From positions 1 through 64,000 of the forward strand of contig NZ_QNRO01000016.1 of NCBI RefSeq assembly GCF_003315345.1: 64,000 nt of DNA, given 5' to 3'. Positions 1 to 11,180 of this stretch are shown here, piece by piece. A program made the translations under genes and the position numbers. Position 1 is the stretch's first letter. Each line of letters starts with the position of its first letter. The notes under the pieces are model-generated. The model did no database searches, had not been told where the DNA came from, and saw only the letters and a list, made by a program, of their open reading frames with translations. The stretch comes from Marinobacter pelagius (GTDB taxonomy: Bacteria; Pseudomonadota; Gammaproteobacteria; Pseudomonadales; Oleiphilaceae).

Positions 1-26
1 GCGGTTAGTGTTGGTTTTTTGTGTAG

Positions 27-455
27 GAGCTTGAAATCATAACACTTTCAGCCGCTTCTTCCTTCCTTACGCTACCTTCTCATGAGAAATCCGGGTTAGC
101 CATTTCCACCTTGCTGGATGGCACCCTCTGGGAGCTGAAACAGGCCTGGTCCGTTGCCGATCCCGGTGAGCCCCACGTAAACCGATTTGAGCAGTCAGAA
201 CTCTGGCACGATATCACCGGTGATGTTTTACCGGGTTCGGATTTCGTCACTGAAACCATCCGTTTGCCTTACGACTCGCCCATGGCACTGAATCGAGAAT
301 TGAAACTGTTAGGGGCTGGTTTCAAGGGTGATAGACGGAGAAAATCAATGACCTCTCCTGGTCGATATAAGACTATGTGCAGGGCTTATCCAGGATCTGA
401 AATTGACGGTTATTTTGCTAGTTACGTGGCAGGTTGGGCCTACTGGCAACGCTAG
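27..455 (+). CDS. Doubtful ORF, possible gene remnant
   Basis: An open frame follows an in-frame TAG at 24-26 and ends at 455. The first conventional start is TTG at 111, giving 114 residues. An AGGAG at 25-29 sits upstream, but no ATG or GTG follows at a suitable distance. I recognise no family; the product is rich in Trp, Tyr and charged residues and has no signal peptide or membrane segment. In Pseudomonas the gene before bioD is bioC, and this is not BioC. It could be a remnant or a lineage-specific small gene. Positions 1-26 show nothing else. Confidence 0.3.
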   Translation, partial: ELEIITLSAASSFLTLPSHEKSGLAISTLLDGTLWELKQAWSVADPGEPHVNRFEQSELWHDITGDVLPGSDFVTETIRLPYDSPMALNRELKLLGAGFKGDRRRKSMTSPGRYKTMCRAYPGSEIDGYFASYVAGWAYWQR

Positions 456-485
456 GTTTTCAGGTCTGAATAACTGGTGATTTGG

Positions 486-597
486 GCTGAGGGGGAAGAA
501 GCGCTTTCCGGGACTGTTGAGGGCCATGGACGGCCCGAAACAAGCGCACATGGATGTGCTCGTAGCGTGTCCCGGAAAGCGCTTCTTCCTCCTCAGC
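486..597 (+). repeat. GGA-hairpin element E1
   Basis: Inverted arms at 486-514 and 569-597 pair over 29 bp with one G-T wobble. The 54-nt core holds two small hairpins. The first pairs GGGCC with GGCCC. The second is GCACA-TGGA-TGTGC with a GGA loop. The element lies just upstream of bioD in the same direction, and is followed by TGCACCGAAA, a tail shared with elements E3 and E8. Confidence 0.85.
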
Positions 598-636
598 TTG
601 CACCGAAAGTAAAACTCTAAAGGTCTATCCCCAAAA

Positions 637-1329
637 ATGGCCAAAAAAAGCTATTTCGTAACAGGTACCGACACCGGCGTCGGCAAAACCATGGTTTCCG
701 CCGCCATACTCGAGGCCGCCAAAGCCCAGGGTAAACGCACCCTCGCCATGAAGCCGATTGCCTCCGGCTGCGACCAGACCCCCCAAGGCCTCCGCAACGA
801 AGACGCCCTGATGCTCCAGCAGGCCATCACCGAAAAACTCTCCTACGACCAGATCAACCCCATCGCCCTCGAGCCCGCCATCGCCCCTCACGTGGCTGCC
901 CAGCAAGCGGGCAAAACAGTTACCGCCCAGCGCCTTATCGGCTTCTGTCGTGGCCTCCAGATCCAGCCCGCCGACCTGCTTCTGGTAGAAGGCGCCGGCG
1001 GCTGGCGGGTCCCCCTGAACGACCGGGAAACCTACGCCGCCATGCCCCGGGAACTGGGCATGCCCGTCATCCTCGTTGTCGCCCTCAAACTAGGCTGCAT
1101 CAACCACGCCTTATTGACCGCCGAAGCCATACGCTCGGATGGATTGAACGTTGCCGGCTGGGTTGCCAACCGGGTCGAAAGCGAGCCCATGGACTGCGAA
1201 CAGGAAACTTTAAACTACCTGACCACCCATCTCGGCACCCCCTGCCTGGGCGTTCTGCCTTGGCTCGAACAGCCCGAGCCTGCCGCCCTGGCGCGCTACC
1301 TCAATATCAGCCCACTGTTCGACGCCTGA
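637..1329 (+). CDS. bioD: Dethiobiotin synthetase BioD
   Basis: ATP-dependent carboxylase that closes the ureido ring of 7,8-diaminopelargonate to form dethiobiotin, the penultimate step of biotin synthesis, in the cytosol. The 230-residue product has the P-loop GTDTGVGKT near residues 10-18, the MKPIASGC substrate segment and the EGAGGWRVPL signature near residue 118. Length is normal. The ribosome site is weak (AAGG about 14 nt upstream). No other bio gene is in the window, although bioD usually ends a bioBFHCD run; hairpin element E1 directly precedes it. Confidence 0.95.
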   Translation: MAKKSYFVTGTDTGVGKTMVSAAILEAAKAQGKRTLAMKPIASGCDQTPQGLRNEDALMLQQAITEKLSYDQINPIALEPAIAPHVAAQQAGKTVTAQRLIGFCRGLQIQPADLLLVEGAGGWRVPLNDRETYAAMPRELGMPVILVVALKLGCINHALLTAEAIRSDGLNVAGWVANRVESEPMDCEQETLNYLTTHLGTPCLGVLPWLEQPEPAALARYLNISPLFDA

Positions 1330-1343
1330 ACCGATCTCTTCGT

Positions 1344-1372
1344 GTGCCGGCTGCCTCCAGAGCGGCCGGCAC
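1344..1372 (+). terminator. Possible bioD terminator hairpin
   Basis: GTGCCGGC and GCCGGCAC form an 8-bp stem 14 nt after the bioD stop. The following CTTCGTTCTC has only a broken T tract, so intrinsic termination is uncertain. Confidence 0.4.
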
Positions 1373-1488
1373 CTTCGTTCTCGCATCAGCCTGAAACACG
1401 CTCCGATACCCTCTCCCCGCCAACCGGGCAGGGTGATTTTCCTGTGCCCGAATGGCTGGCCACCCCACACAAATTTTCTATCCGGCTA

Positions 1489-1518
1489 TTGACAATTCTG
1501 TGCCAGTAAACGTATGTT
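1489..1518 (+). promoter_or_regulatory. Sigma-70-like promoter for the acyl-CoA dehydrogenases
   Basis: TTGACA at 1489-1494 and TATGTT at 1513-1518 are separated by 18 bp in the 290-bp gap before the first dehydrogenase. The -35 is a perfect consensus and the -10 is fair. The rest of the gap shows no gene. Confidence 0.5.
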
Positions 1519-1519
1519 T

Positions 1520-1533
1520 CAAACAAGTGTTTA
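1520..1533 (+). promoter_or_regulatory. PsrA-like operator
   Basis: CAAAC-AAGT-GTTTA matches the published Pseudomonas PsrA pattern (G/C)AAAC-N2-4-GTTT(G/C) except at the last base. PsrA is a fatty-acid-responsive TetR repressor of beta-oxidation genes. The site lies immediately after the proposed -10, as expected for repression of the dehydrogenase genes. Function is inferred from sequence and context only. Confidence 0.45.
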
Positions 1534-1631
1534 ATTAAGGCCGCAGCGCGTGCCGTTGTGGTGTCTGAGCAAACCAAGGCCAAAGGCTGTTAACCCTGTT
1601 TCAGCTGAGACCGAGAACCGAGGTGGATTCC

Positions 1632-3431
1632 ATGCCTGAATACAAAGCGCCCCTGCGTGACATCAAATTTGTTATGAACGAGCTGCTGGACAGCGAGCAG
1701 CACTACGCCAGTCTGGAAGGTGCCGAAGACGCCACTCCCGATATGGTGGACGCCATTATCCAGGAAGGTGCAAAGTTCTGTGAGCAGGTACTGTCTCCGC
1801 TGAACCAGGTGGGTGACCGGGAAGGATGCACCTGGAGCGAAGACGGTGTGAAGACACCGACCGGGTTCAAGGAAGCTTACCAGCAGTACGTCGAGGGTGG
1901 CTGGCCGTCCATGACCGCCGATCCTAACTACGGTGGCCAGGGCCTGCCGCATTCACTCGGCCTGGTCATGAGCGAAATGGTCGGTACCTCCAACTGGTCC
2001 TGGGGCATGTACCCGGGCCTGAGCCACGGCGCGACCAACACCATCGAAGCCCACGGCACCGAAGAACAGAAGCAGACCTATCTGACCAAGCTGATCAGCG
2101 GCGAGTGGACCGGCACCATGTGCCTGACCGAGCCGCACTGTGGTTCGGACCTGGGTACCCTGCGTAGTAAGGCCGAGCCCAACGCCGACGGCACCTACAG
2201 CATCACCGGTACCAAGATCTTCATCTCCGCCGGCGAGCACGACATGGCCGAGAACATCGTCCACATCGTTCTGGCCCGCCTGCCGGGTGCTCCGGAAGGT
2301 ACCAAGGGTATCTCCCTGTTCATCGTGCCCAAGCAGCTGCCGAACGAAGACGGTTCTGCCGGTGAGCGTAACGCGGTTTCCTGTGGCTCCCTCGAGCACA
2401 AGATGGGTATCCACGGCAACGCCACCTGCGTCATGAACTTCGATGGCGCCAAGGGCTGGCTGATCGGGCCGGAGAACAAGGGCCTGAACTGCATGTTCAC
2501 TTTCATGAACACTGCTCGTATCGGTACCGCCATCCAGGGCCTTGGAGCCGCCGAGCTGGGCTTCCAGGGTTCGCTGGCGTACGCCAAGGAACGTCTGGCC
2601 ATGCGTTCACTGAGTGGCCCGAAGAATCCGGAAGGCATCGCCGATCCAATCATCGTGCATCCGGACGTACGCCGTATGCTGCTGACCCAGAAGGTCGTGG
2701 CCGAAGGTGCCCGCGCCCTGATTTACCTGGCCGGCCAGCAAGTGGACGTGGTCCACAGCGGCAAGACCGAGGAAGAGCGCAAGCAGGCGGACGCACTGCT
2801 GGGCTTCCTGACTCCGATCGCCAAGGCGTTCCTGACCGAGATCGGTTACGAGTCCGCCAACCTGGGTATGCAGGTATTCGGCGGCCACGGTTTCATCTCC
2901 GAGTGGGGCATGGAGCAGAACGTGCGTGACTCCCGCATCGGCATGATCTACGAAGGTACCACCGGTATCCAGGCGCTGGATCTGCTGGGCCGCAAGGTCT
3001 TGATGACCCAGGGCGAATCCCTCAAGGGCTTCACCAAGCTGGTACACGTGTTCTGCAAGGAGAACGCGGACAACGAGCAGCTGAAGGAATTCATCGAGCC
3101 GCTGGCAGCGATCAACAAGGAGTGGGGCGAGCTGACCACCAAGGTTGGCATGGCCGCCATGAAGAACCGCGAGGAAGTGGGTGCGGCCTCCGTGGACTAC
3201 CTGATGTACTCCGGCTACGCCGTATTCGCCTACCTGTGGGCCCGTATGGCCAAGGTGGCCCTGGACAAGATGGTTGAGGGTACCACCGAGGAAATGTTCT
3301 ACAACGCCAAGGTCCAGACCGCACGCTTCTACTTCAAGCGCATGCTGCCGCGGACCAAGGCGCACGCTGAAACCATGCTGGCCGGCGCGGATACGCTGCT
3401 GGACATGCCGGAAGAAGCTTTCGCCATCTGA
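1632..3431 (+). CDS. Acyl-CoA dehydrogenase, DmdC/FadE-like (copy 1)
   Basis: FAD-dependent dehydrogenase that introduces the alpha-beta double bond of acyl-CoA at the first step of beta-oxidation. The 599-residue product has the long architecture of the Pseudomonas PA0506/PA0508 and DmdC group: a short N-terminal extension, the TEPHCGSDLG flavin-binding segment near residue 170, and QVFGGHGF plus YEGTTGIQALDL near residues 415-450; the Glu of YEGT is the likely catalytic base. ATG at 1632 is preferred over GTG 1623 because GAGG lies 10 nt upstream. It is paralogous to the next gene. Chain-length preference cannot be read from sequence. Confidence 0.9.
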   Translation: MPEYKAPLRDIKFVMNELLDSEQHYASLEGAEDATPDMVDAIIQEGAKFCEQVLSPLNQVGDREGCTWSEDGVKTPTGFKEAYQQYVEGGWPSMTADPNYGGQGLPHSLGLVMSEMVGTSNWSWGMYPGLSHGATNTIEAHGTEEQKQTYLTKLISGEWTGTMCLTEPHCGSDLGTLRSKAEPNADGTYSITGTKIFISAGEHDMAENIVHIVLARLPGAPEGTKGISLFIVPKQLPNEDGSAGERNAVSCGSLEHKMGIHGNATCVMNFDGAKGWLIGPENKGLNCMFTFMNTARIGTAIQGLGAAELGFQGSLAYAKERLAMRSLSGPKNPEGIADPIIVHPDVRRMLLTQKVVAEGARALIYLAGQQVDVVHSGKTEEERKQADALLGFLTPIAKAFLTEIGYESANLGMQVFGGHGFISEWGMEQNVRDSRIGMIYEGTTGIQALDLLGRKVLMTQGESLKGFTKLVHVFCKENADNEQLKEFIEPLAAINKEWGELTTKVGMAAMKNREEVGAASVDYLMYSGYAVFAYLWARMAKVALDKMVEGTTEEMFYNAKVQTARFYFKRMLPRTKAHAETMLAGADTLLDMPEEAFAI

Positions 3432-3459
3432 GGCGGGCTCCGGTAGTGATCTGAAACAG

Positions 3460-3491
3460 AAAGCCCGTGCTCCCCGGAGGCGGGCTTTTTT
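3460..3491 (+). terminator. Intrinsic terminator after dehydrogenase copy 1
   Basis: AAGCCCG and CGGGCTT flank a GC-rich loop and are followed by a T run, 30 nt after the stop codon. It implies that the two dehydrogenases are at least partly separate transcription units. Confidence 0.85.
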
Positions 3492-3636
3492 CATGTGTTC
3501 TGACCGGGTTTCGGTTAAAATACCGGCCCATAACAAAATGACTTTCAGCGGACACATAGCCGAGCAGGCGTCGAGGTTCCGGGCAAGGCCCTCCTGCACC
3601 CTGCAAAGACTGACTAGAATTTTTGGAGAGTTTTAA

Positions 3637-5427
3637 ATGGCTGATTATCAGGCACCGTTACGTGACATTCGCTTCGTGCTGAATGAAGTATTTGATGCGC
3701 CTGCTCTCTGGGCGTCCCTGCCCAAGGTGGCCGAAAACGTGGACCCGGAAACTGCAGATGCCATCCTCGAGGAGGCCGGCAAGATCGCCGGGGGTGTCCT
3801 GGCCCCCCTGAACCGCGAGGCGGACGAGCAGGGCAGCAAGTGGGATAACGGCGAAGTGACCGCGCCGGACGGCTTCAAGGAAGCTTACCAGACCATCGTG
3901 GAAGGTGGCTGGAACGGCCTGGGTGGCAACCCGGAATTCGGCGGCATGGGCATGCCCAAGACCCTGGTGGCCCAGTTCGAGGAAATGATGCAGGGCGCCA
4001 ACATGGCGTTCGGTCTGGCCCCGATGCTGACCGCCGGTGCCTGCCTGGCCCTGGACGCCCACGGCAGCCAGGAGCTGAAAGAGAAATACCTGCCCAACAT
4101 GTACTCGGGCGTCTGGTCCGGTGCCATGGACCTGACCGAGCCGCACGCCGGTACCGACCTGGGTATCATCCGTACCAAGGCCGAGCCGAACGACGACGGC
4201 TCTTTCAATGTCACCGGCACCAAGATCTTTATCACCTGGGGTGAGCACGACATGGCGGAGAATATCATCCACCTCGTGCTGGCCAAGCTCCCGGATGCGC
4301 CGAAGGGCCCGAAGGGAATTTCCCTGTTCCTGGTGCCCAAGTTCCTGGTGAACGAGGATGGTTCCCTGGGTGAGCGTAACAGCTTCAGCTGTGGTTCCAT
4401 CGAGAAGAAGATGGGCATCAAGGGCTCTGCCACCTGCGTCATGAACTTTGACGGCGCCAAGGGCTGGCTCGTGGGTGAAGAGAACAAGGGCCTGGCCGCC
4501 ATGTTCACCATGATGAACTACGAGCGTCTGGGCGTGGGCATCCAGGGCATCGGCGCCGCCGAAGCATCTCTGCAGAATGCCCGCGAGTACGCCCTGGACC
4601 GTATTCAGAGCCGTGCCCCGAGCGGTGCCCAGCAGCCTGAAAAAGCCGCTGACCCGATCATCGTGCATCCCGACGTGCGCCGCATGCTGCTGACCATGAA
4701 GGGCTATGTTGAAGGTGGCCGTGCCTTCTCCACCTACGTGGCCCAGTGGCTGGATATCTCCAAGTATGCGGACGACGACGAGCGTCGCAAGCATGCCGAA
4801 GGTATGGTGGCGCTGCTCACTCCGGTGGCCAAGGCATTCCTGACGGATCGGGGTCTCGAGGCCTGTATTCTGGGTCAGCAGGTATTTGGCGGCCACGGTT
4901 TCGTCCGTGAGTGGGGCCAGGAACAGCTGGTCCGGGACTGCCGGATTACCCAGATTTATGAAGGCACCAACGGCATTCAGGCACTGGATCTGATGGGCCG
5001 CAAGGTAGTTGGTAGCCAGGGCAAGCTGTACGAACTGTTCGCCCAGGACGTCGCCAATTTCCTGGAGGAAAATGCCGACAACGAGCACCTGCACCCGTTC
5101 ATTGAACCGCTGGCCGCTGCGGTGGAGCGTCTGGATGACGTCACCGAGCATGTGCTTGGCCAGGCCGGTAACTCACCGGATGCCGTCGGTGCCGCCTCGG
5201 TGGATTACCTGGACCTGTTCGGTCTGACCGCCCTGGGCTTCATGTGGGCGAAAATCGTCAAGGCAGCTGCGCCACAGGCAGACAGTGATACGTCCGGCTT
5301 CTATTCTGGCAAGGTGAAGACGGCACGCTTCTACTTTGACCGTCTGTTGCCGAAGACCGTCTCCCTGGCGGAGAGCATCCGCAGTGGCAGCTATGCCATG
5401 ATGGCATTGACCGCAGAAGAGTTCTGA
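3637..5427 (+). CDS. Acyl-CoA dehydrogenase, DmdC/FadE-like (copy 2)
   Basis: Paralogue of the preceding gene, 596 residues, co-linear from the shared YxAPLRDI N-terminus to the C-terminus. It has TEPHAGTDLG in the flavin region, QVFGGHGF and the YEGTNGIQALDL catalytic-base segment. The predicted reaction is first-step acyl-CoA oxidation, perhaps with a different chain-length range from copy 1. GGAG lies about 8 nt before the ATG. The 205-bp gap from copy 1 holds a terminator, and I see no convincing PsrA-like site there. The tandem pair next to bioD matches the order around PA0504-PA0508 in Pseudomonas aeruginosa. Confidence 0.9.
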   Translation: MADYQAPLRDIRFVLNEVFDAPALWASLPKVAENVDPETADAILEEAGKIAGGVLAPLNREADEQGSKWDNGEVTAPDGFKEAYQTIVEGGWNGLGGNPEFGGMGMPKTLVAQFEEMMQGANMAFGLAPMLTAGACLALDAHGSQELKEKYLPNMYSGVWSGAMDLTEPHAGTDLGIIRTKAEPNDDGSFNVTGTKIFITWGEHDMAENIIHLVLAKLPDAPKGPKGISLFLVPKFLVNEDGSLGERNSFSCGSIEKKMGIKGSATCVMNFDGAKGWLVGEENKGLAAMFTMMNYERLGVGIQGIGAAEASLQNAREYALDRIQSRAPSGAQQPEKAADPIIVHPDVRRMLLTMKGYVEGGRAFSTYVAQWLDISKYADDDERRKHAEGMVALLTPVAKAFLTDRGLEACILGQQVFGGHGFVREWGQEQLVRDCRITQIYEGTNGIQALDLMGRKVVGSQGKLYELFAQDVANFLEENADNEHLHPFIEPLAAAVERLDDVTEHVLGQAGNSPDAVGAASVDYLDLFGLTALGFMWAKIVKAAAPQADSDTSGFYSGKVKTARFYFDRLLPKTVSLAESIRSGSYAMMALTAEEF

Positions 5428-5451
5428 TCGCATATTTGGCGCATCTGAACG

Positions 5452-5487
5452 TGAAAAGGCAGGTCTTCGGACCTGCCTTTTCTTTTT
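5452..5487. terminator. Bidirectional terminator
   Basis: AAAAGGCAGGTC-TTCG-GACCTGCCTTTT is a 12-bp stem with a UUCG loop, flanked by A and T runs. It lies between the plus-strand dehydrogenase and the minus-strand nuclease and can serve both. Confidence 0.9.
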
Positions 5488-5517
5488 CCGGTTCCAGGAG
5501 TTGGGGCGGCATCCCGG

Positions 5518-6153
5518 TCAGAGCTGTTCCATCTGCTCCGGATTGGCCACGAACGGATTTTCGTTGCCCTGGATTTCCGCGATCCGGCGATGGCGGGTCA
5601 GTTCGGTGTCATCCGGTGGGTCCGACCGGTTCCACCCCTTGAAAACCGAGGTGGCCCCCAGCCAGGGCAGATCATAGGTGGTAACCATGTAGGCCATGGT
5701 CCGGGCCACATCGCCCTTCACCCGCTCCGGTGGCTCGAAAAACTGGGCGCTGGCCAGGATGCCACACTCGTCGGGCTTGGCAACCTCGCCAATGTTATCG
5801 TAGCGGACGTTGCGCCGCTGCATCTCGATCCGGCTGCGAACCGGGACCATGTTGTGCAGGTCCGAGGCGATCTGGCGGTAGCGGTTGTCCTGGTTGCACT
5901 GTCGTGAGGTCCCGCAGGAAAGCGCGCTGCGGATATCCGCCAGGGGATACACATAGCCATCCGTCAGCAGGAAGCCCTTGCTGGAAAAGGGCGTATTGCA
6001 GAAAAAGGATTGCCCGCCATCGGCATAGAGCTTGCCCCAGAATTCGTCCTTGATGACTGTGTCCGGGTCACTGAACCGGGTGTTCTGGCCGATAACGGCG
6101 GTGGTGGCGATCAGCAGGAGGAAGGCGGCGGAAAGGATCGGAAATTTTTTCAT
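5518..6153 (-). CDS. Endonuclease I family protein, exported
   Basis: Predicted secreted or periplasmic non-specific nuclease of the EndA/Vvn family (His-Me finger fold). From ATG 6153 the protein has 211 residues: a signal peptide over about the first 22, then the family core with DLHNMVP at residues 98-104, whose His is the expected catalytic base, and a conserved GILASAQFFEPPERVKGDVAR segment further on. Several Cys residues fit a disulfide-bonded exported protein. A longer reading from 6186 would put a charged tail before the signal peptide, so 6153 is preferred. Role inferred: DNA scavenging or a barrier to incoming DNA. Confidence 0.85.
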   Translation of the reverse strand: MKKFPILSAAFLLLIATTAVIGQNTRFSDPDTVIKDEFWGKLYADGGQSFFCNTPFSSKGFLLTDGYVYPLADIRSALSCGTSRQCNQDNRYRQIASDLHNMVPVRSRIEMQRRNVRYDNIGEVAKPDECGILASAQFFEPPERVKGDVARTMAYMVTTYDLPWLGATSVFKGWNRSDPPDDTELTRHRRIAEIQGNENPFVANPEQMEQL

Positions 6154-6270
6154 ACGCCATTTATACCTCGCAGTGTCTGGAAGCACCCTGTCCCTTCAGG
6201 CCTGTCACCGGGGACAGTCTGAGGTCTCAAAGTCTGACGCTTCGTTCACTTGTACCGTGAAGTATGGCAC

Positions 6271-6294
6271 AAAGACCCTCATCGCGAGGGTCTT
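6271..6294 (-). terminator. Possible terminator for the coiled-coil gene
   Basis: AAGACCCTC and GAGGGTCTT form a 9-bp stem about 40 nt after the stop at 6336 on the minus strand, followed by TTTGT. The T run is short. The surrounding 6154-6335 gap holds no gene. Confidence 0.5.
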
Positions 6295-6335
6295 CGGGGC
6301 AGGAACCTGCGACCTTGTGGTGGGTCGCGCTCCTT

Positions 6336-6599
6336 TTACTTGAGCTTTTTGCGGATATTCTGGTAGCCGGTCTTCAGGTCTTCGCCGAGTTTTTGCGCAG
6401 TCTGACGGGCTTCCTGGCTGGCTTCCCCGGTATCGTGCAGGACCTGGTCAACCTTGTTGCGGAACCGGTCCCAGTCCTGCTCCAGGTCATCCCATTCGTC
6501 CTTGACGTCTTCGCGAGCCAGATGGAGCTGAACCCGGGCTTCGTCCCGGTACTGTTTCACTTTTTCCGACAGTTTCTTGAGTTCTTCTTGAACACTCAT
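6336..6599 (-). CDS. Small coiled-coil protein of unknown function
   Basis: An 87-residue, highly charged, Cys-free protein with no signal peptide or membrane segment. Heptad-like spacing of Leu, Val and Ala with abundant Glu, Lys, Gln and Asp suggests one long helix or coiled coil. The start at 6599 is fixed by a strong GGAGGT 8 nt upstream; a reading from 6635 would lie beyond that site. It has its own leader and lies between the nuclease and holA. I do not recognise the family. The helical, apolipoprotein-like composition suggests a structural or chaperone-like role, which is inference only. Confidence 0.7.
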   Translation of the reverse strand: MSVQEELKKLSEKVKQYRDEARVQLHLAREDVKDEWDDLEQDWDRFRNKVDQVLHDTGEASQEARQTAQKLGEDLKTGYQNIRKKLK

Positions 6600-6709
6600 T
6601 TCAGGCACCTCCTTGGTTAGATGGTGGGATAACAATGCGCCTGAACCGGAAAAACTGTCAAGTACGGGAGTGGCCTGAATATGAACGGATTTCAGCGGGT
6701 TGACTCAGG

Positions 6710-7717
6710 TCACGATTTTGCGGCGAGAAGTGCGGACATATCCCGCAGGTAATGCCAGGGGGAGAGATCATCGAAGCCCTTGGCTGCGCGGTCGATCTGG
6801 CTGCACAGGCGGGTGGCCTGTTGTAGCTGGCCAGGGCTCAGGCGGCGGGCGGCACGCTCGAGCACCCGGGCGCGCTGGGGCTGGAATACGCCCCGCTTCT
6901 TCAGGAAGGCGGTGGGGTTTTCGCCCTGACCCGCGGCTGCCCGTAGCTCGGCTACCAGGTTCAGATCCCGGTTGAGCACGGCCAGCAGGCCCAGCGGATT
7001 CTCGCCTTCCTGTTGCAGCACCCCGATCATTTTTCCGGCATGGGGCGCTCTGCCTGCGAGCAGCTCCAGCACCAGTTCAAAACCGTTGAAGCGGGAGCTG
7101 TCCTGGACCGCCTGCTCGATAGTTTCCTCGTCGATGGTGTTGCCGTTGGTCAGCAGCGCCAGTCGGTCCAGCTCCTGGCTCGCGGCCAGCAGGTTGCCCT
7201 CCAGCCGTTCCGCAAGCATGGCCAGAGAACCCCGGGTCAGGTGCAGACCCTGACGGTTGGCACGCTGCTGTAGCCAGCCTTCGAACTTGTCGGCATCCAC
7301 CGGCCAGACCGGGACGTGAACGCCCTTGCCCTGCAGCTCCTTGTACCATTTACGCCGGGTCTCGGCGGCATCGAGGCGGGTGCTGATCAGTAGCAGGATG
7401 ATGTCTTCGGGAGGCTGCTGGAGCACCTGTTCCAGTACCGGGCGGCCATCGCCGAGTTTGCCCGTGGGCAGGTGGATCTCGATCCGTCGCTTCTCGGCGA
7501 ACAGGGACATGGCATTGAACTCGTCCGCAACCGTACTCCAGTTCAGCTGATGGTCGGCGTGAAAGGTCAGGCGGTCATGGAAACCCGCTTCCCGCGCCGC
7601 CTTGCGGATCTGGTCGCAGCATTCCTGTACCAGCAGGGGCTCGTCACCGGAAACCAGGTATACCGGAGCCAGGCCTTTCTTGAGCAGTTGGGGGAGCTGG
7701 GCCGGTTGGGTCTTCAT
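6710..7717 (-). CDS. holA: DNA polymerase III delta subunit
   Basis: Delta subunit of the clamp loader, which opens the beta sliding clamp during chromosomal replication. The 335-residue length is typical. The N-terminus carries the PVYLVSGDEPLLVQE segment expected of the AAA-like domain I, and the middle has the VWPVDADKFEGWLQQRA segment. It overlaps lptE by 4 nt, and lies in the leuS-lptE-holA order conserved across gammaproteobacteria. Confidence 0.95.
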   Translation of the reverse strand: MKTQPAQLPQLLKKGLAPVYLVSGDEPLLVQECCDQIRKAAREAGFHDRLTFHADHQLNWSTVADEFNAMSLFAEKRRIEIHLPTGKLGDGRPVLEQVLQQPPEDIILLLISTRLDAAETRRKWYKELQGKGVHVPVWPVDADKFEGWLQQRANRQGLHLTRGSLAMLAERLEGNLLAASQELDRLALLTNGNTIDEETIEQAVQDSSRFNGFELVLELLAGRAPHAGKMIGVLQQEGENPLGLLAVLNRDLNLVAELRAAAGQGENPTAFLKKRGVFQPQRARVLERAARRLSPGQLQQATRLCSQIDRAAKGFDDLSPWHYLRDMSALLAAKS

Positions 7718-8301
7718 GGCTGATCGGCGTTGGGTTCTGCCGGTGGGTTGTTGGCCCGGTAGTCCTCGCGGATTGCCTGGATCCGCGTTTCGGTCATCGG
7801 TGCCAGGCGGAACAGGATCTGCTGGGCCAGCCGGTCGTTCATGCGCTGTTCCAGCTCGTCCTGTTCCCGTTGCTTGGCCAGGATATTGGTTTCATCGTAC
7901 CGGTAGCTCTCCCGGACACTCAGCTCGGTGTCCGCAATCAGCGGAACCCGGTCGTCGGTGATCAGCTCGATGCGCACGGCTTGGGTCAGGGTATATTCGG
8001 CGGCAGCCGCCCGGACGGTGATGGCCGAGGCGCGACGATCCTGGGAGAAGGACTTCAGGTCCAGGACATAGGCTGCATTGTTTGCTTCTGTGGTCTCGAT
8101 CCCGCCCAGTTCCAGTTGCTCTTTCAATGACAGACACAGGGTGTCCGGGATCTGTGAACCGCATTTCACGGCCAGCGGCTGCAGTGCCGCCGGCACCGGC
8201 GAGGTGCCCCGCAGCTGAAAACCGCACCCGGCCAGCACGGCGGCCAGCGCGAGTGCAGTAGCCCGAACAGCCGCGGTTTTCAGAGCAGGGCGGAATGCCA
8301 T
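7714..8301 (-). CDS. lptE: LPS-assembly lipoprotein LptE
   Basis: Outer-membrane lipoprotein that plugs LptD and helps insert lipopolysaccharide in the outer leaflet. From ATG 8301 the protein has 195 residues with a signal sequence ending in the lipobox LAGC, so Cys26 is the predicted lipidated residue, followed by GFQLRG, typical of LptE. The start lies one base after the leuS stop; the longer reading from 8319 overlaps leuS and is disfavoured. The last 4 nt overlap holA. Confidence 0.93.
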   Translation of the reverse strand: MAFRPALKTAAVRATALALAAVLAGCGFQLRGTSPVPAALQPLAVKCGSQIPDTLCLSLKEQLELGGIETTEANNAAYVLDLKSFSQDRRASAITVRAAAAEYTLTQAVRIELITDDRVPLIADTELSVRESYRYDETNILAKQREQDELEQRMNDRLAQQILFRLAPMTETRIQAIREDYRANNPPAEPNADQP

Positions 8302-8302
8302 A

Positions 8303-11008
<2,706 letters not shown>

Positions 11009-11021
11009 TTATGGTGAAGGT

Positions 11022-11125
11022 CGCTGGGTGGTACGGCTTCCCAGGACACGCCGTGAATACGTCCCTGTAGGCTTGAGTGCAGCATCCATGCTGCACACAG
11101 TCCTGGGAAGCCGTACCACCCAGCG
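11022..11125 (-). repeat. GGA-hairpin element E2
   Basis: Arms at 11022-11047 and 11100-11125 are a perfect 26-bp inverted repeat. Read on the minus strand, the core has GTGCAGCA-TGGA-TGCTGCAC (8-bp stem with a TGGA loop), then CTACAGGGACGTA. It is oriented with leuS and divergent from element E3, 55 bp away. Confidence 0.85.
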
Positions 11126-11180
11126 CCCCGGACCTCAGCAGTGAATTCATGGAGGCTTGAACGCACGCAGAGAGTTCGGG

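Noticed and set aside
486..597. Hairpin elements as integron attC sites
   Set aside because: They have inverted arms, but no RYYYAAC/GTTRRRY core sites and no extrahelical-base pattern, and there is no cassette array or integrase.
6296..6335. Possible tRNA-like fragment
   Set aside because: GCGACC/GGTCGC pairing and a GGTTCCTGCC-like stretch looked like part of a T arm on the minus strand, but no acceptor, D or anticodon arms can be drawn.
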